64,000 bases of DNA from Marchantia polymorpha subsp. ruderalis (GCA_037833965.1 AP031358.1:11478001-11542000); one strand, 5' to 3'; counted from the stretch's first letter, positions 1 to 14,101 are shown. The notes: generated by a model not told the origin, from the sequence alone. Numbers and translations are program-made.

Positions 1-177
1 AATACTGAGATACACGTACCAGCATGACGGCTAGCTCTACGCTAAGATAAAACTCCCGCGGAGACAAGCCAACCACGATAGCAAGGATTAAGATGTGTGA
101 TATTGGTTTGGTAGGGTAATCTATCACACTAGAAATATCGTAGATATTTTGCTTTGATATGTGTCCTGATCATAGGC

Positions 178-411
178 CATGTTTATCGATGTTTCACATA
201 TATCAGTATATGGTGCGATATAGAAGAGTACTCCTCTTGTCAAACGTAGATACTTCATGTTTATCGATATTTCACTTATATCAGTATATGGTGCGATCTA
301 GAAGAGTACTCCTCTTGTCAAATGTAGATACTTCATGTTTATCGATATTTCACTTATATCAGTATATGGTGCGATCTAGAAGAGTACTCCTCGTGACATA
401 CGTTGATACTT
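178..411. repeat. Tandem repeat, three 78-bp units
   Basis: Three head-to-tail units start at 178, 256 and 334. Each begins with CATGTTTATCGAT and includes GGTGCGAT followed by GAAGAGTACTCCTC. Units 2 and 3 are almost identical; unit 1 and the end of unit 3 have drifted. The period is a multiple of three, so an open frame of 26-residue repeats survives across the array. That frame is a by-product of the period and is not evidence of a gene. Confidence 0.9.
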
Positions 412-3291
412 TACCTTTCCAAAACAGCCGAGATATCTTAGATGAAGTAGATACTATTGGAGCCTGACCCGTTCTTACCCACGTTGCATTCAGACATCAG
501 GATCTTCGCAACCGTCTTGCAATTTTTTGAGATGGCTTGTGAAGACATTCATGATCTCCCTGACTTTGGGAATTAACACCAAGGGCACTAAAACATGGCC
601 TCAGGAGTACTCAGATACACCTGAAAATCGAGTGGTCGATGAGTAGTGAGCTCTCAGGTAGGAAGGTGCAGTTGCTCTTGCAGAACCTCACAGCTGGTTC
701 ATTCTAATTTGGGACGATATTGGCAGTGCGAAAGACGACGACCCAAGACGTATGCGTTGCATCAGACTCTGTCCTCTATGGACGATCCTTTAGCGATGTT
801 CATCCTTCTATCTGTCGTTGCAAGCGCTTTTTACAGTTACCGTGTGACAGATTGATCGGTGTTTTCTCTCTGTGACTCTATTTCTCCATTGACGGTTTAC
901 GATGGTGGACTTTTGTTCTCGTGTTATTCTGAACTCTACCATGCACTGAGAGGCTTGTGCCTGCACTGAGTGGGTGTACGTAGAGTAGGTCTCACGCTGG
1001 AAAGCGTCTGAAGCCAGTGAAAATCCACGGCTTGGTAAAAATTCACGACATCTTATTATTATTAATATATTTAGCCCAAAGTGGACGAAGATTGTTCACT
1101 AGCGGAGATGGCTGGGAATTCCTTACAGAAACACTGAAAGCTATCAGCCGCAGAGTATGGATAGAGAAGTGACTGACGTATTCGAGACTGAATACATTGT
1201 TTGATGTAACCTTCTACGCCAGTAGGTGCATTAGATCCCGTTGGCTATATCTGGAAAGAATCTGATGCGGCATTATCAGCATGTGACATTAAGACCACGA
1301 CGCTCGGGCACTTTTAACAATAATGACGATTATGGTTTAGAAGCCTAAAATGCTCCAGAAATCGGATCCGGTTTTCAGCACTAGTCTATGAAAAGTGAAT
1401 TTGGACATTTCCGGACAAAATGGATAAATGTAAGCCCCTTAAAATTCGGGGCAAATGCTCGAGGAGAACCGAGGATGCGGAGGAGATGAGGAGATGAGCT
1501 CCGGAAACCCATGAGAGAAGCATGGATGAGGATTCAGGTGCTCAGGCCCGGTTGGTCCTCAATGGAGGAGGGCTCCGAACCGGCCTTCAGCAGCTGGGAT
1601 GCCTCCCAGTGCCACATAGAAACACAATTGGCTCCCCTCGACTCTCTGCGCAGCAAGTCATAAATTAGCGTGAGGCATGTGGACACATGGATTGGTATGG
1701 CTGAAGGGTGTCAGAAAACGCTGGGAGGGACTGAGTGCATATCTTCAGAATTTGTGATAGCTTCGGCTGCACCCTCAGGTTGCACCAATCAGTCGAATGC
1801 ACGAGTCTTTTGTGTTGGGTGCTTCACCGCCCCTGGAAATCTTCTTTACCCATCCCATTGACTGGGTTCGGAGAGCTGAAAAGTAAATCAAGCCTCGCTG
1901 TTATACAGGAAGGCGAAGTGACGCTCATGAAGTAACACATTGCAGAAAAAAAGCTAATTTTGGGCTATAGCCTTCCTCGAGTCTTCGTGAACTTCTTTTC
2001 CACGACTCACACATGTCTTGGATTTGATCGTATAAACCGCAGAGCATCTCAAAAGCAAGGACTAGAGTTCTTGAATCTCCTTTCCTCAGCATTTTTTTTT
2101 GTTTACTTTGTGTGTACACCTGTATCTACGATTGACTTTCACCGCATATTGGGATGAAGGCTTTAGATAATTCCAAGAGTATATTAGATATGAATGTTTA
2201 TATGAATTTGGAGAAGCAAGTACTATGATTGGGTAAAGACAAATACGTACAATGTTTGCTTGACAAATAGAACATGAAAAGTTTAAAGTAGTTAATTCAT
2301 TTGATAGCACACTTCAGATTTTCCGCAGCTCAGTGTTTAATTGGTGATATTGAAAAAATATAGATGTTATCAATTTTCTATGACAAAACTATAGGTAGCC
2401 TCATGTTTTAAATGGTATGTACAATACATGATATTGCTCTAGCTATGGGCAAGATGTACAAATACTTGTTGAATCATGAAAAGCAGTGAAATGAATTTTT
2501 AAATATTTGGTAAATATTGAGGATTATAATATATTGCTTGATAATTTATTAAACAATGCTAGATTATTGTCATGGTTAAGTTGCTGCGTATCATGACCAT
2601 GGACGAGATCCACACAAGAGGAACTCTACACATATGGTGGTGGATGTATTAGTGAGAGTTTTACTTTGCAGAAATGCGTAGCTAAATTCATGATGTAAGC
2701 TGAATATTTAACGGCAGTCGAAAAAGCAAAGAAAGGTATTGGACTGAAATGACTTGTCTTTGAGTTGGAGTTGTGATGGTATGAGTGTGTTTTTGCAAAT
2801 TAAATGATGACCAGTGTAATGAAACACATTAACAAGGTATCACTTTATAAACTTTAAAAGAGTTGCAATTTTTGATAAAATTATTGAGCAAGTTAGTATT
2901 GATATTAAACTAAATTGAGCTAATGCGCTGACCAATATTAATCATTGAAAAATTTTGAGTATATCTTGTGTTTCTATGCAATTCTAATATGAGTATCACA
3001 TATAGAGTTTTTGTTAATTTTCAACATGAATGAATCAATCTTTTACCTTTTATTATATATCGCATGCTTGCATTATACACATTAGTTTGGTTTAAAAACT
3101 TCTTTGTGAAAAATTTACTTATAGTATGGATTTAACATTTATGAATCATACCTTTTTATAAATCATATTAAAAATATTTTCCTAGGTCTAAGTTTCAAAA
3201 AATCCTAATGTTTTGAAAGTTTTGAAAGGTCAATTGATTACATAGATGCATTTTAAAATAATTATTTTTCCAAAATTAAAAAAAATATTAC

Positions 3292-3295
<4 letters not shown>

Positions 3296-3325
<30 letters not shown>
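3296..3325. repeat. (TA)n microsatellite
   Basis: About 15 uninterrupted TA dinucleotides sit in AT-rich non-coding DNA. Confidence 0.95.
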
Positions 3326-3328
<3 letters not shown>

Positions 3329-3368
3329 GCTGTGTAATCAAAATTAAAAGTTACTTAAAACTTGATTT

Positions 3369-3408
3369 ATACTTACTTGTGAATCTAAAACAATTCACAA
3401 GTAAGTAT
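3369..3408. repeat. Perfect 16-bp inverted repeat, 8-nt loop
   Basis: Arm 3369-3384 (ATACTTACTTGTGAAT) is exactly complementary to 3393-3408, with loop CTAAAACA. It lies just downstream of the TA tract in AT-rich DNA. It may be a remnant of a small inverted-repeat element, or a chance structure. Confidence 0.85.
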
Positions 3409-4583
3409 GTAAGAGAGTTTATGAGATTTTGATTTGAGATTTATGATGTTGAAATGAGATAATACAAAGTGAAATGTAAAAATAGCTCACCTTGTATATA
3501 TATTTTGTAAATATGCGTCTTGCCTTTTTATGTTAGTTGTCAGAATTCTATAATATTTGTATGTTGTCTTTTATTACATCCTCAATCATTAATGAAATCA
3601 TTATTAATGTAAATTTTTTAGATCAAATAACTTACAAGTAATAATAGGAATTAATGTATATTATTCTAACATAGTACGAATAATTTCAAAATAATTTTAA
3701 AATAAACCTATTTATAAATAAATAAATAAATTTATTAGATTACCTTTTTAAGTAAATTAAATGGTTTGAATATTAAGTTTCATGATTCTAAAAGATAGTA
3801 TTTGGTGAATAAAGCTTATTTTAGCTTAAATGACAACAATTCCAACATACTGATTTTATCATAATTTGTCTTAAGTGTGCAAATTAGCATTATTGAAGTG
3901 GAAAACTTCTCAATTTCGCTAATGCTTCTCCATAGTATTTTGATTCTGGAAACTTTTTATCATATCAAGATAATTGTTTTAAAATAATTTGATAAGATTA
4001 TAATAATATATCAGTATATAAAATGAGAAAATTTCAAAATCATTTTAACATGTATACAATTTAGTTTTCAAATATTTTTCATTTTGGAAATAAAATAAAT
4101 CATTACGTGATTAAAAGTATAATAAGAATTTTGATTACTTTTTATTACGGTTGATCTATAATATTCAAATCAGATGATTGAATGAAAGTGGACAATTAAA
4201 GTTACATCTACAAGTGTTTGTGCAGAATCAATTGGATTCACTTACAATTATTCTTGATTCTTCAAGAATACTTACTTGATTGTTTTCTTTGAGTGTCAGA
4301 TGTGACATACAGATAAAAAAAAAGTATCAACTTGAGTAAGAGTATCCTTTACATATTGTCATTTTAAACGAAATAAAGCTGGAAGTCAGAGTTTGGTTTT
4401 CACTTTTTGTGATAATACTAGTTTGTACATAATATAGTAGTGTGTCACAATCGAGTTTGCCAGTAGCATTCTTATTTGCCTCTATCTCACTATAGTGCTT
4501 CTTTCAGTCAAGTATTTTGAAGTCCAAAAATTCCGAAAAATTGGTTCAAATATTAATTATATTTGCAATTACATCAAATAACA

Positions 4584-4625
4584 TCGAAATTTTGTCTTTA
4601 AACTCTTCGAAGATGTGAAAATGTT
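4584..4625 (+). repeat. Dispersed short repeat, copy 1
   Basis: This segment begins TCGAAATTTTGTCTTTAA and continues with AGATGTGAA. It recurs at 6143-6184 with only a handful of differences. Flanking sequence is not obviously shared, so it is probably a fragment of an older dispersed repeat. Confidence 0.6.
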
Positions 4626-6142
4626 CAACATATAGGAACATTGGATCCTAATTTTGTTGTTTGATGGATGTCCAACGATGCATTTAAATCGTACTTCTTT
4701 TGGTTTGAACTCTGCGTTGTATCACACTTCTGTGAAGAACTATAAAGCTTTTCTAACCTCTGGAATGATCGCAAGGCGAAGAGTAGAGAGCAGACGAACT
4801 CAGAAACCTAGTGAATGAGGCTTGTACAAGATTAAAGAGTGACTTCAATGAGAGAAATACAGCTCAAATTGAATAATTGATGTATTTGGGCGATATATGG
4901 CTTGACATGATTTGTCTCCGTTTTTGAACCATGATACCGTGATGACTCCATATTGTATGTTCCAGGCGGTTGCAAGATTCTCAGATTACATGTCCATACT
5001 TTCCATTGAGGCACATAGAGAGAAATAAAAGAAGAAACCAAGACAGACTTACTCACTTGAAAAGTTGGTTTGTGAATAATTACTAGGCTCATAAAAATGT
5101 TCATTACACTTGCGATCTAATGATAGAAGGATGGGGCTAGAGCCTAGTACCTGGATCGATCACTCACACAGTGCATGATGTACTCGAGTACATGTAGCTA
5201 GCATGCATAGACGAAGTAGGCCAATTTGTCAAAATTAGAATAGTAGACCTTTTTGTAAGGTAAACCATAGGTCAAAAATCATGAAAGCTTAAAGCTTGTT
5301 GATGATGGCAACCTATTTCAATATTTTATAGACTAGGTTGCAAACACTGCGTTCTCGCATTTGCAAATGATGGAATTAGGTTGCAGTCTTGTGCGTACTA
5401 CTGCAAAATAACTTTGCCTACTGCTGGAACGCCTACTACGTTGAGTTTGAGACCTCTGTGTAATAGGACATCTCGTAGTTCGGCAGGCACTCAAAGACAA
5501 AATATAGTCGGTGAAGACAAGGTTTGCACAGAAGAGACAAAAAATATACACAAGATCTCAACCTTTTTGTAAGACATGGATGATTTTCTACACGTTAAAA
5601 AGTTCAACTTGTTGTCTTCAATGGACAGAGGAGCAACATAGAAAGTGGACAAAGTTGTGATATGTTTTCTGCATTTTGGGTTTCTCTTTCCTCTGTTGTA
5701 TTCTACTTGGGGATATATGTATGTATTTATTATAAATCATATCTACATTTATATTTCATATAATTAGAATAGATGTTGACTGCATCATGTGCAATATATG
5801 AATTATATATTTTCACAATTTATAATTTTTTTAAGGTTCTTACTACTTCTTTTCATAAGACTTGTCCGTGGGTACATTCTTGTGGTGATTCAGCGCTGCT
5901 AATTGGAATTAATCGTAGAACTCAACGATCTTGTTTTTAAAAAATTAGTCCAAGTGTTTTTATTGTTCATGCGCTCATCACAAACAGGTCCTAACACTTT
6001 TCAGTGTTCAGACTTCAGATACAGTACCTGTTCTGGACGCAAGGCAGAAGGGCTCATTGCACTAGCACCAAGATCTCGAATGAGTAGAATCCGATTTATA
6101 TTCACAAACTTTTCGACTGATCAACACAGACCGATCTTTGTG

Positions 6143-6184
6143 TCGAAATTTTGTCTTTAAGCTTGTCGTAGATGTGAAGATGTT
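6143..6184 (+). repeat. Dispersed short repeat, copy 2
   Basis: Direct-orientation partner of 4584-4625, sharing TCGAAATTTTGTCTTTAA and the following AGATGTGAA block. Confidence 0.6.
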
Positions 6185-6430
6185 GAATTAGCTCTGCACA
6201 GGCCGTCCTACTTATGTCCATGACCCATTCAAATACAACTTCAGAGCTAGGTATAGATGAATTACTTTCTGGGACTGAACAGAACCTAACAACGCCTAAC
6301 GAGTTTGAATGATTGAGATTTCTAGGTCTTTGGCGACAAAAAAGACCAGTTTCTAGATGAATTTTGACCACAGGTGGATGTGCTGTCAAAGAACTTTTCG
6401 TTCATGCTGCTCGATTCAAATTGACAGGAG

Positions 6431-6453
6431 TAGGGAGGGGGAGGGGGAGGGGG
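6431..6453 (+). repeat. G-rich tract (GGGGGA)n
   Basis: Four successive runs of three to five G separated by single A. It fits a G-quadruplex consensus on the + strand. It is isolated in otherwise mixed sequence. Confidence 0.8.
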
Positions 6454-9400
6454 ATTACACTTGAAGAAAGTCCAAGTGAAAATCTTTGATGTGTCTAGTC
6501 CAAATCACAGCACACTTTCATGAATCCTGGCGTCTGCCAGACTCGCTATGCTCTGGACAGTTCCGGACTCATAGATCAGAGTAACCAGAAAAGCCAAGAG
6601 CTTTAGCACCGATAAAGATCAAAGAAAGCTTTCGCTCGCGGGACCTCTCATGCTTTTCTCTGCTGATCGCCAAGTACGCAGCAGCCAGAAAGCAAAGGAA
6701 GAAGTCCAAGATCACGGTCCTACGACTTTCTGGAGGCCCTCTGACTCGACATTACCAGGTAATAAAATATTGCGCATCTCATAAACAAGTAAGGCAGCAG
6801 CTTGATTCGAATGTGTAAAAAAAAGAAAAGGGTCTGGATCTGAAACATCGTACGAATGAGAAGGAAATCGAAAACCAAAGGCTCTTTGCAGAGATTGAAC
6901 GTCCATGTGTCTGTCTGTTTGTATGAACAAGTCTGACCACCTGACGGCATGAGATTGAGGAAAATAGAGTCGGCCTTGGAAACCATAGATAATATGCTTT
7001 ATGTTCATTTATTTCTGTGGCCTTACATCTCTTTATTTATACGAAGGCAATGTTTTACAAAGAATGTCATCATTATCTGCATATAATCTTTTTTGAGTAT
7101 AAAGCAGTCAAACTGCATGCGTCAGCTGGTTTTCACAGAGCCAAATATTCTCAAAAAATACATCAGCATATTATATACAAATGATTGCATACATTATTGG
7201 GAACTCAAATATAAGACTCGCCTTTTTGTTGTGAGCTGAAAAGCCTATGTCTTGAGCATTACTAATTCATTAGAAGCTCATATGCTTCAACGCTATTTAT
7301 TTACACTTTACTAGAAGATGCGTTCGCCTAGCGCGGCATTTTGCTCCTTGGGTACATTCATACTAGACACTAGATTGCAAGATTCCAATATCTTGTGCTG
7401 ATTTCCCTCTGCACGTTCTTGTGTGATGAATACCTAGAACTTTCGAAAGAATTTCAAAAGTGAAGGAATGAGTTCTGTGAGATTCGACGTCATTATTATT
7501 ATCCCTTCCAGAGGCCTTCGTGTATCGAATTTTGCGATTGAAGTTGTAGTTCTCTCGGACGCCAAAGAACACGTATTACAAAAATATGAAGTAAACTTTT
7601 TCTCAAATATCAATACACTGTACGATTAACTCTTGCGGAGTGACTTTTATCCGAAAATCGAAGACATAAATTCACTAGTGCATTCATTATTTATTAAATT
7701 TACTTTTCATTCCTCACATGAATTCTTCATCTAATATTTTTTGGTAAAATATTGAAATTTTTTTTCCTTTAAAATGTCCTTATTACTTAACTCATTAAAA
7801 AAAAAACCGTAAAAATTCATCGATTTTTCTTATGGATCATTAACTTCATTTTTTAGGATCAATAATTAGCTTTGATATTTTGTAAAATTATATATAACTC
7901 AAGTAGAAAAATAATTATACTTTGAATTTATACTTTGAAATAATGACAAAACTGGAAGTTTCTAATATTTTAGGCGACCCCCTTCCTAAGAAAATACTTG
8001 TACTTCAATTACATCGTAAAGTTCATACTGAGTCTGAAACTTATCGTTACCACATGTCCCAACCTTGTGTTATCAAAGGCATTTTTATTTAACAGAGCTA
8101 TCAGGGGCGATTCCATAAATTATCAGTAATTAAGTTTCTTGATATCAAGTTCAGTGTCTTTGTTCTCTTACTTTCAACATTCAACTTGAAGCCGATTGTA
8201 TAATACTTCGCAACGAAGGTAATCTGACAGTTCCAAAATAGACCGCATACACACATATATTGATGGAGCTTTGCTTGCATGATTTTTACAAGTTTAATTA
8301 ATGTGCAGACGGTCCCCTGTATCCCGTGATTTGAGTTAGAGCTTTTTCTTATGAAGCGAAGAAAAGGGGCCGAATAAATTTCAATCACAAATTGTTCGTT
8401 TGTATTGCCTAATCATCTTAAAATATGTTTCTGAATGCATCACCAAAGAATCAGAGGTGAATATTGAAATGATTCTGAACGTGGAATTAACTAAATACCA
8501 GAGGGTTTTCTAACTTTAGTCCTGAAGAGGAGCAAAAGTCTTCAAAGCCAACAAGCTACTTCATCATGGATATGTCCATGGCATGACAAGATATGACAGA
8601 TATTCGCGTCAATGTGTCCGATGACCTTATCAAAGGTGTCGTAAACAATATAGTGCATAGAAGTACGCTGAGTATTTTCCCACAAGTGCAGTGGTGATCG
8701 AGCAGTAACTTTCTGTCCAACTGTTACTACATAATCCCCTTCGCGTCTTCATTACCTTTACATAATAAATGCAAAGACTAAATTAAGATCTCCCTTCCCA
8801 TGAGGACTCAAATTACAAGAGCGTGTATGTTCTTTGTTTTTTTCTGATGTAGGCCCAATCGGATTGGACTCGGGCTCACATGGGTTTAGAATTGCATTTA
8901 CATGAGATGCAATGCTTCCTGACAATCAGGCAGGCAGACCGATTGTCCGTGGCTTTGCCATGTCACCATCTTCGCTTGATTTTTTTTTCTATATTGTTAA
9001 TTCGATTTTAAAGGTGACGTGGTTTTGAAGCTGGGAATTGAAGAAGGGTGGGAGGGAATTCCAACGAAGACAAGACAATGAAAACGAAAATTGGGACAGG
9101 CAGAATGTTTGCTAATGGGGATGGGGGTGGTGGCTTCCCGAAGTGATGACAACAATGCAGAAGCATCAGGGAAGTCATACAGTGTATGTAACACAGAGTA
9201 TTCTTTGTATCTACATTGAGAAGAGTGCATCATTCTTCGCAAGATCGGGTTTGAGAAATGGTGGAGGCATTTCTACCATGCTAATCATCCGTGGATACGT
9301 CACTGTAGATGTCATGTGTATAAGGAGCGGAAGTTTGCATGGTACTGTGGCAGCGAAACGTATGGACTTCGTACTTGCAGAGTCCAATCAATTGACGGGG

Positions 9401-9692
9401 TGCCTTTTTCCACAACTTCTTCCACTCTCGGCGGATCGTGATCCGAAATATTTGCAACATAAGGCCTGGAGTCGGTGTGTCCATTGGGCAGGGACGTCGG
9501 AAGAGAAGGATTGCAGGACGAATGAGTCGGTTTCCCTGTAGCGAGCATTCAAGTGTTTGTCGTCGGTGCGGATCTCAGGCCATGGAAAGTCGAGGCGAAG
9601 AGTTGGCAAGTTGGAGGAGGTCAGCTCAGCTCAGAGAGAGACCCGGGACATTTGTCTTGTCCACGAGATTGAATTTCCAGTCAGCCTAGTGC

Positions 9693-9717
9693 AGGGAGGG
9701 GAGGGGAGGGGAGGGGA
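9693..9717 (+). repeat. G-rich tract (GGGGA)n
   Basis: Repeated GGGGA units, five G-runs in succession, with quadruplex potential on the + strand. It lies at the left edge of the GC-rich region. Confidence 0.85.
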
Positions 9718-10101
9718 GCTTGCGCTAGGGCGAGTCCACATGCCTAAAGTCCAGCCAGAAGAGGACGAGCTGGAGAAGTAATCTTATCGGATGGGTGGGA
9801 GAGGGCCGATGAAAAGCAGAAAACGATAAGGGTTTGGGGGAGAACCTCTTGAAGGCGAGTTGGGAACCACCCCGCGACGAGATGAGGTTCAACGTGGCAT
9901 TCCTACCGATTGGTATCATTGCCTGTCCCGGCGAAATAAGATCATATATGAGTGTACAACCTTAGCTTCCCAGTCCTATGTGGTGAACGGAAAAGGCAGT
10001 ATGGATCAGATGCTGCGCTGCGCTGCGCTGCTCGAGTCCGCGCTTCCTCTCGCGAGAGCCGAATGATAGTGAAGCGCGAGATTGCTTTTGGGGGCCCTGC
10101 T

Positions 10102-10124
10102 GCAGGCAGGCAGGCAGGCAGGCA
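10102..10124. repeat. (GCAG)n microsatellite
   Basis: About five GCAG units in the GC-rich region. The same motif recurs at 15604-15625 and near 24508. Confidence 0.85.
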
Positions 10125-12035
10125 CGCAGGGGCCGGCCTGAGCCTCGAGGCCAAGACGACGACGACGTAGAAGCGAAATAGAGTGCATAAATAGCGTCGG
10201 CCTTCATTTTTAGAAAGACTGTGCTCGTGGCACGATTTCATCCATCACAACTTATACGCAGACGATTTCCTTACGTAATTCGGGCCTTGATCCGCATACA
10301 TGCTGGGCCAATTACTGCGCTCATAAAGCGTCGAGTACCAGCACCTCCATGCTAAACTTATTGGCAACGGGCCAATCATTTCGCGCAGGCGCTCCGTCGC
10401 TCTGCTATATTACTTTTCATGAGTCGGGAAGAATCAGCCGAAGGCCAGGGTGGAGAATAATTGTAAGTTTAGGGTGCCCATGATTGTCTTACTTGGTAGT
10501 TGGAAAGAATGAGGGTTTCTGGCTTTAACTACTACTCATTTCTTTTTCTCGGTTCTCCCGTTGGGTGGAGATTGGCGATCATAATCTTAGATTTTCCTCT
10601 TCGTCACACTCGATATCCATGGCCATCGATCCAATCGGTTGTTCGCCAAAGTCTACTTTGCATCAGTGTTTTGACCTTACCTGCGCGATCATGACTCCGA
10701 GGCAGCAGCAGCATCTCCCTCCGCTGCGGTTGCGATATGTCTTGTAGTTGTAAGCTCCTCGGTACGCTACATCCTCAGACAGTATGCACTAGAAGGTCGG
10801 CTCGAGTCCGGCGGGGTTTCGACCTAAAGCGGAAACCAAAAGCCATCGCCCTGCACCACCATGACATCTCGCTGCACGGACCTCTGGGAGTTCGTCGCGT
10901 GATTTCATCGTCGCTCTTTAGTCGATCGCAACCCGCTTTGACCTACACGAAAAGTGCTCGATGGTGGCCGGGGTTATGTCGGGATGAAGCGCGAGATTTC
11001 CCCGGCGAGATAAGCATGGAATTTAATAACCACCCGCTGCGTGGAGAATTTCGATGGGGCTGTCGAAAGAAAGCGAACAACTTGACAAGCTTGCCAAGCT
11101 TTTGGGCTCAGTTTCTGAAGTATCTACCCGCATTCGGTAGAGCGTGACGAAAAGTCTCGGAACGAGGGAACAAGCGCAGTTGTTTAAGAAAACGAGACAT
11201 GAGCGAGCACGGTGACATTCAGGGCCCGGCATGAATGTCGTCGTCTGATTAGAATCGGCTACAAGAAAAGAAGGCCACCGAGTCCAAACGCGAGTGGGCC
11301 AAAAGAGGGCCGCTTTTGCGTCGGGTGTGACAGCGCGCAACAAATGAAGACCGACCTCCGGCACGTCGACTCGCGCTAGCGGCTTTGTTTGTTTCGCCTT
11401 ATTTTATGTGCGCTGCTCGGGTTTGGATTTGTCGCCGGACTACTCGTACGATGTACACCGATCCGCGAGCTGCCAGATGCATGTATTGTTGGTTGGGTGG
11501 GAGCGCGCGGGGCAGCAGAATAAAGCAAGGGGTTAGCTAGCTAAGCTTCGTGGTGGACCGAGAAGAGGCCGGGCATTAAGGCCACGCTCCCGTCAAATCG
11601 GTGTCTCATCATTTCCGTGGCGCAAGCAATCTGCGACCAGTAGTTTGCTTCGCACCTTGGAAAAAGAACAGCTCTGGACAGGAAAGTGCAGCAAGTGTGG
11701 GACTTCTGTGACAAGCTTGTGAACGAACATGCACTCGAGTTCCTGGAAGTCTCATTCCCGAGAAGAATCCCCCGAGATGTCAGTGGAAGCTATCATGTAG
11801 CTAGCCGGACAATGGCGAGGATAGTTTTGCCACCTCAGGGCCTCAATAACGCAGCATATCGAACAGCGAGCCGCTTGTGGAATTTAAAGGACACAGACGA
11901 AACGGATGTTAGGAACCAACAGACATGAATCCAAGTGACTGGAAGCTGGCCCCAGTACGATCGATCGCAGAGCCCCTCTGCAAGCCCAGCCCAGCCCGGC
12001 CCAGCCCGGCCCGCCCGCCCCAGCCTCCATTCCTA

Positions 12036-12057
12036 CTCTCTCTCTCTCTCTCTCTCT
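12036..12057. repeat. (CT)11 microsatellite
   Basis: Pure CT dinucleotide run directly after a run of CCCAGCC-type repeats; typical of plant promoter or 5' UTR DNA. Confidence 0.9.
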
Positions 12058-13408
12058 GCTCGTCGACAATGTACAGCAGTACTGTGATGCTTGCAAGGCG
12101 ACGAGATTTGACGGCTCGCCATGACGGGCCGACGGACGCTGTGGCGACATGGACCGATCGTGAGTCGACATTTCGTCCGCCGGTACAAGCTTCCACAGAT
12201 TTCTGAAGCCGCAATGGGACAGAATTGGCGCTTCATTTCATTGATTGCGGGTCGGGGGTTCATTCTTGCCCTTTAGACGACTACGTACGTGTCCGGGAAC
12301 TCGTAAGCCGACAGCTTATGGATCACAGCTTTGCCTTTTAGATAAAACGGGACTAGACGGCTCGGGCTTCGTTGGCTCCATAAGTAGACATTGCTCGTGC
12401 TGCGAGCAGAAGATCTGATAGTATTTTACCAGACGAATGTTCATTGGCCGTTCGATATCAGTTTCCACTCCTACTAGATACTCCCTGTACTGTACTATGA
12501 TTCTAAGCCGAGGATGTGTGGCTCCACTACCTAGACACCGGCGGGGCGTTCGTTCCCTCCCAGCCTCAATTGCTGCTGTGCTCCTAGACACTGCGTGTAC
12601 TGTCAAGAAAATGAAAGCTGACTGCGTGATTGCACCACTAGAGCAGAGATCACCAGCCCATCCCCACGCCCCCCGGGCCCCTTCACATCGCTCTAGAGCA
12701 GCCAAGGCAGCGGCCAGCCTCCCTTTTCCGCCTAGACTACATCTATTGCCTACGCTGGACTTCTGTACTGCGAGATTTAAAGCTGAAGGGACTCGAGTGA
12801 GGCTCAGGGCTCAGGGGCTCAGGAGGGCTCAGGCTCAGGCCCAGCCAGACGCAGTACTGCACAGGCAGTGGACCTTCTTTCGCACGAACTTGATCTGCCC
12901 TGCCCCAACCATCAGTTCCGACACTGCACATTCAACTTTTCTCCAACTAACTCGACCTGAAACAAGAGCTTGATCTCCGCATTACCCACCTGTTGAGAGA
13001 GAGCACGGACTCGGCCTCTCTCAAACTCTCCTCCGAGTCTCCCTCCCTCCCATTCTCCCTCCCACGCACCCCACACACATTCATTCGCTCGCTCGCTCGC
13101 ACATTCGTCCATACATCCATCCGTCTGCCGGAGAGCAGCAGTACTCAGCACCCTGCCGCTGCTGCTGGCAGAGACGTCGCAGAATCTTACGAGGCAACTC
13201 CGCCCGCCCGCGCACATCTCTCCGGCACTATAGTCCACGAGGGAGGGCGGGTCGGCTGCTGCCGCTGCTGCGCTCGCCTCTGGCTGGCGGCAGTTCCGTT
13301 ATAATTCGGCCCAGCTGCGGCGGCAGCAGCAGCTGCAGCAGAGATCGACTGAGTAACTGTGAAAGCGTTAGGCAGTCTAGTCGGGGCGGGCGGGCGGCCT
13401 CGGAGGGT

Positions 13409-13412
<4 letters not shown>

Positions 13413-13439
<27 letters not shown>
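13413..13439. repeat. (GA)n microsatellite
   Basis: About 13 GA dinucleotides follow a G/C-rich block. GAGA tracts can bind plant BPC/GAGA factors; binding here is inference. Confidence 0.9.
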
Positions 13440-14101
13440 GGATTGAATTTCTGATGCGAAATCGAGTGCTGATGCACACCATCTGGGGGCTGGTGTGATG
13501 GTGGTGGTGGTGGTGGCGAGGCTGAGCTGCTGCCGCCTTTCTTGTGGGGCTAGAGGCAAGTTGCTGGGAGGCGAAGCTGGGGAACGGACGGGTGGGGTGG
13601 GATGGGGAATGGAGAGGAGCAGCACCCAGTCGCAGTCGTTCAGAGGAGCCCAGTGCGCACCCACGCGGCTCATGCTTGCCTGACCATGAGTGTACACGTC
13701 ACCACATGAACCTCACCTCCTCATTTAAAATAGTATAATGCTGGATTGATTGAAGAATTAGACATAATTCTTTTGCGCATCCCTTTATGTTTTGTTTTCA
13801 TTTTTTGGGCGATGTCAGTTAACGCGGTGGTATTGCATGGCGGCTACATGCAAGTACATTCATAGTTTAACTGGAGCGAGGCCTTTCACACGTGTCCTCC
13901 CTTTAAAACAACGGCTTTGAAAGTAAGTCCGTGTCGCCACACAATTCGGCTTTCCCAGCCCAAGCCTCGAATCATGAGGACTACGAACAGACACACACAG
14001 TCCAGCGAGCGCGATCGAGCCTTCTCGCTCTCTCTCTCTCCCCTCTCGCTGGCTCTTCTGCCCTGGGGCCGATGGAACGAACGAACGAGCCCACCTTTCT
14101 C

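Larger units (their letters stand above)
412..9650. other. Gene-poor stretch with AT-rich core
   Basis: No open frame here has a recognisable domain or a plausible multi-exon structure; the longest, at 9143-9541, resembles nothing known to me. Roughly 2080-4700 and 7580-8100 are strongly AT-rich with poly-A/T runs, the look of decayed repeats. Small structures inside (a TA tract, a hairpin, a dispersed 42-bp repeat, a G-rich tract) are listed separately. I see no RNA gene. Confidence 0.6.

Noticed and set aside
159-467. 102-residue repeat protein
   Set aside because: It is simply the translation of a 78-bp tandem repeat whose period preserves the frame.
10102-10124. CRISPR-like spaced repeats
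   Set aside because: The short repeats in the window are contiguous microsatellites without unique spacers, and the sequence is eukaryotic.
12437-12973. 178-residue open frame on the + strand
   Set aside because: Biased Ala/Arg/Ser composition, no domain, includes GGCTCAG repeats; typical spurious frame in GC-rich DNA.
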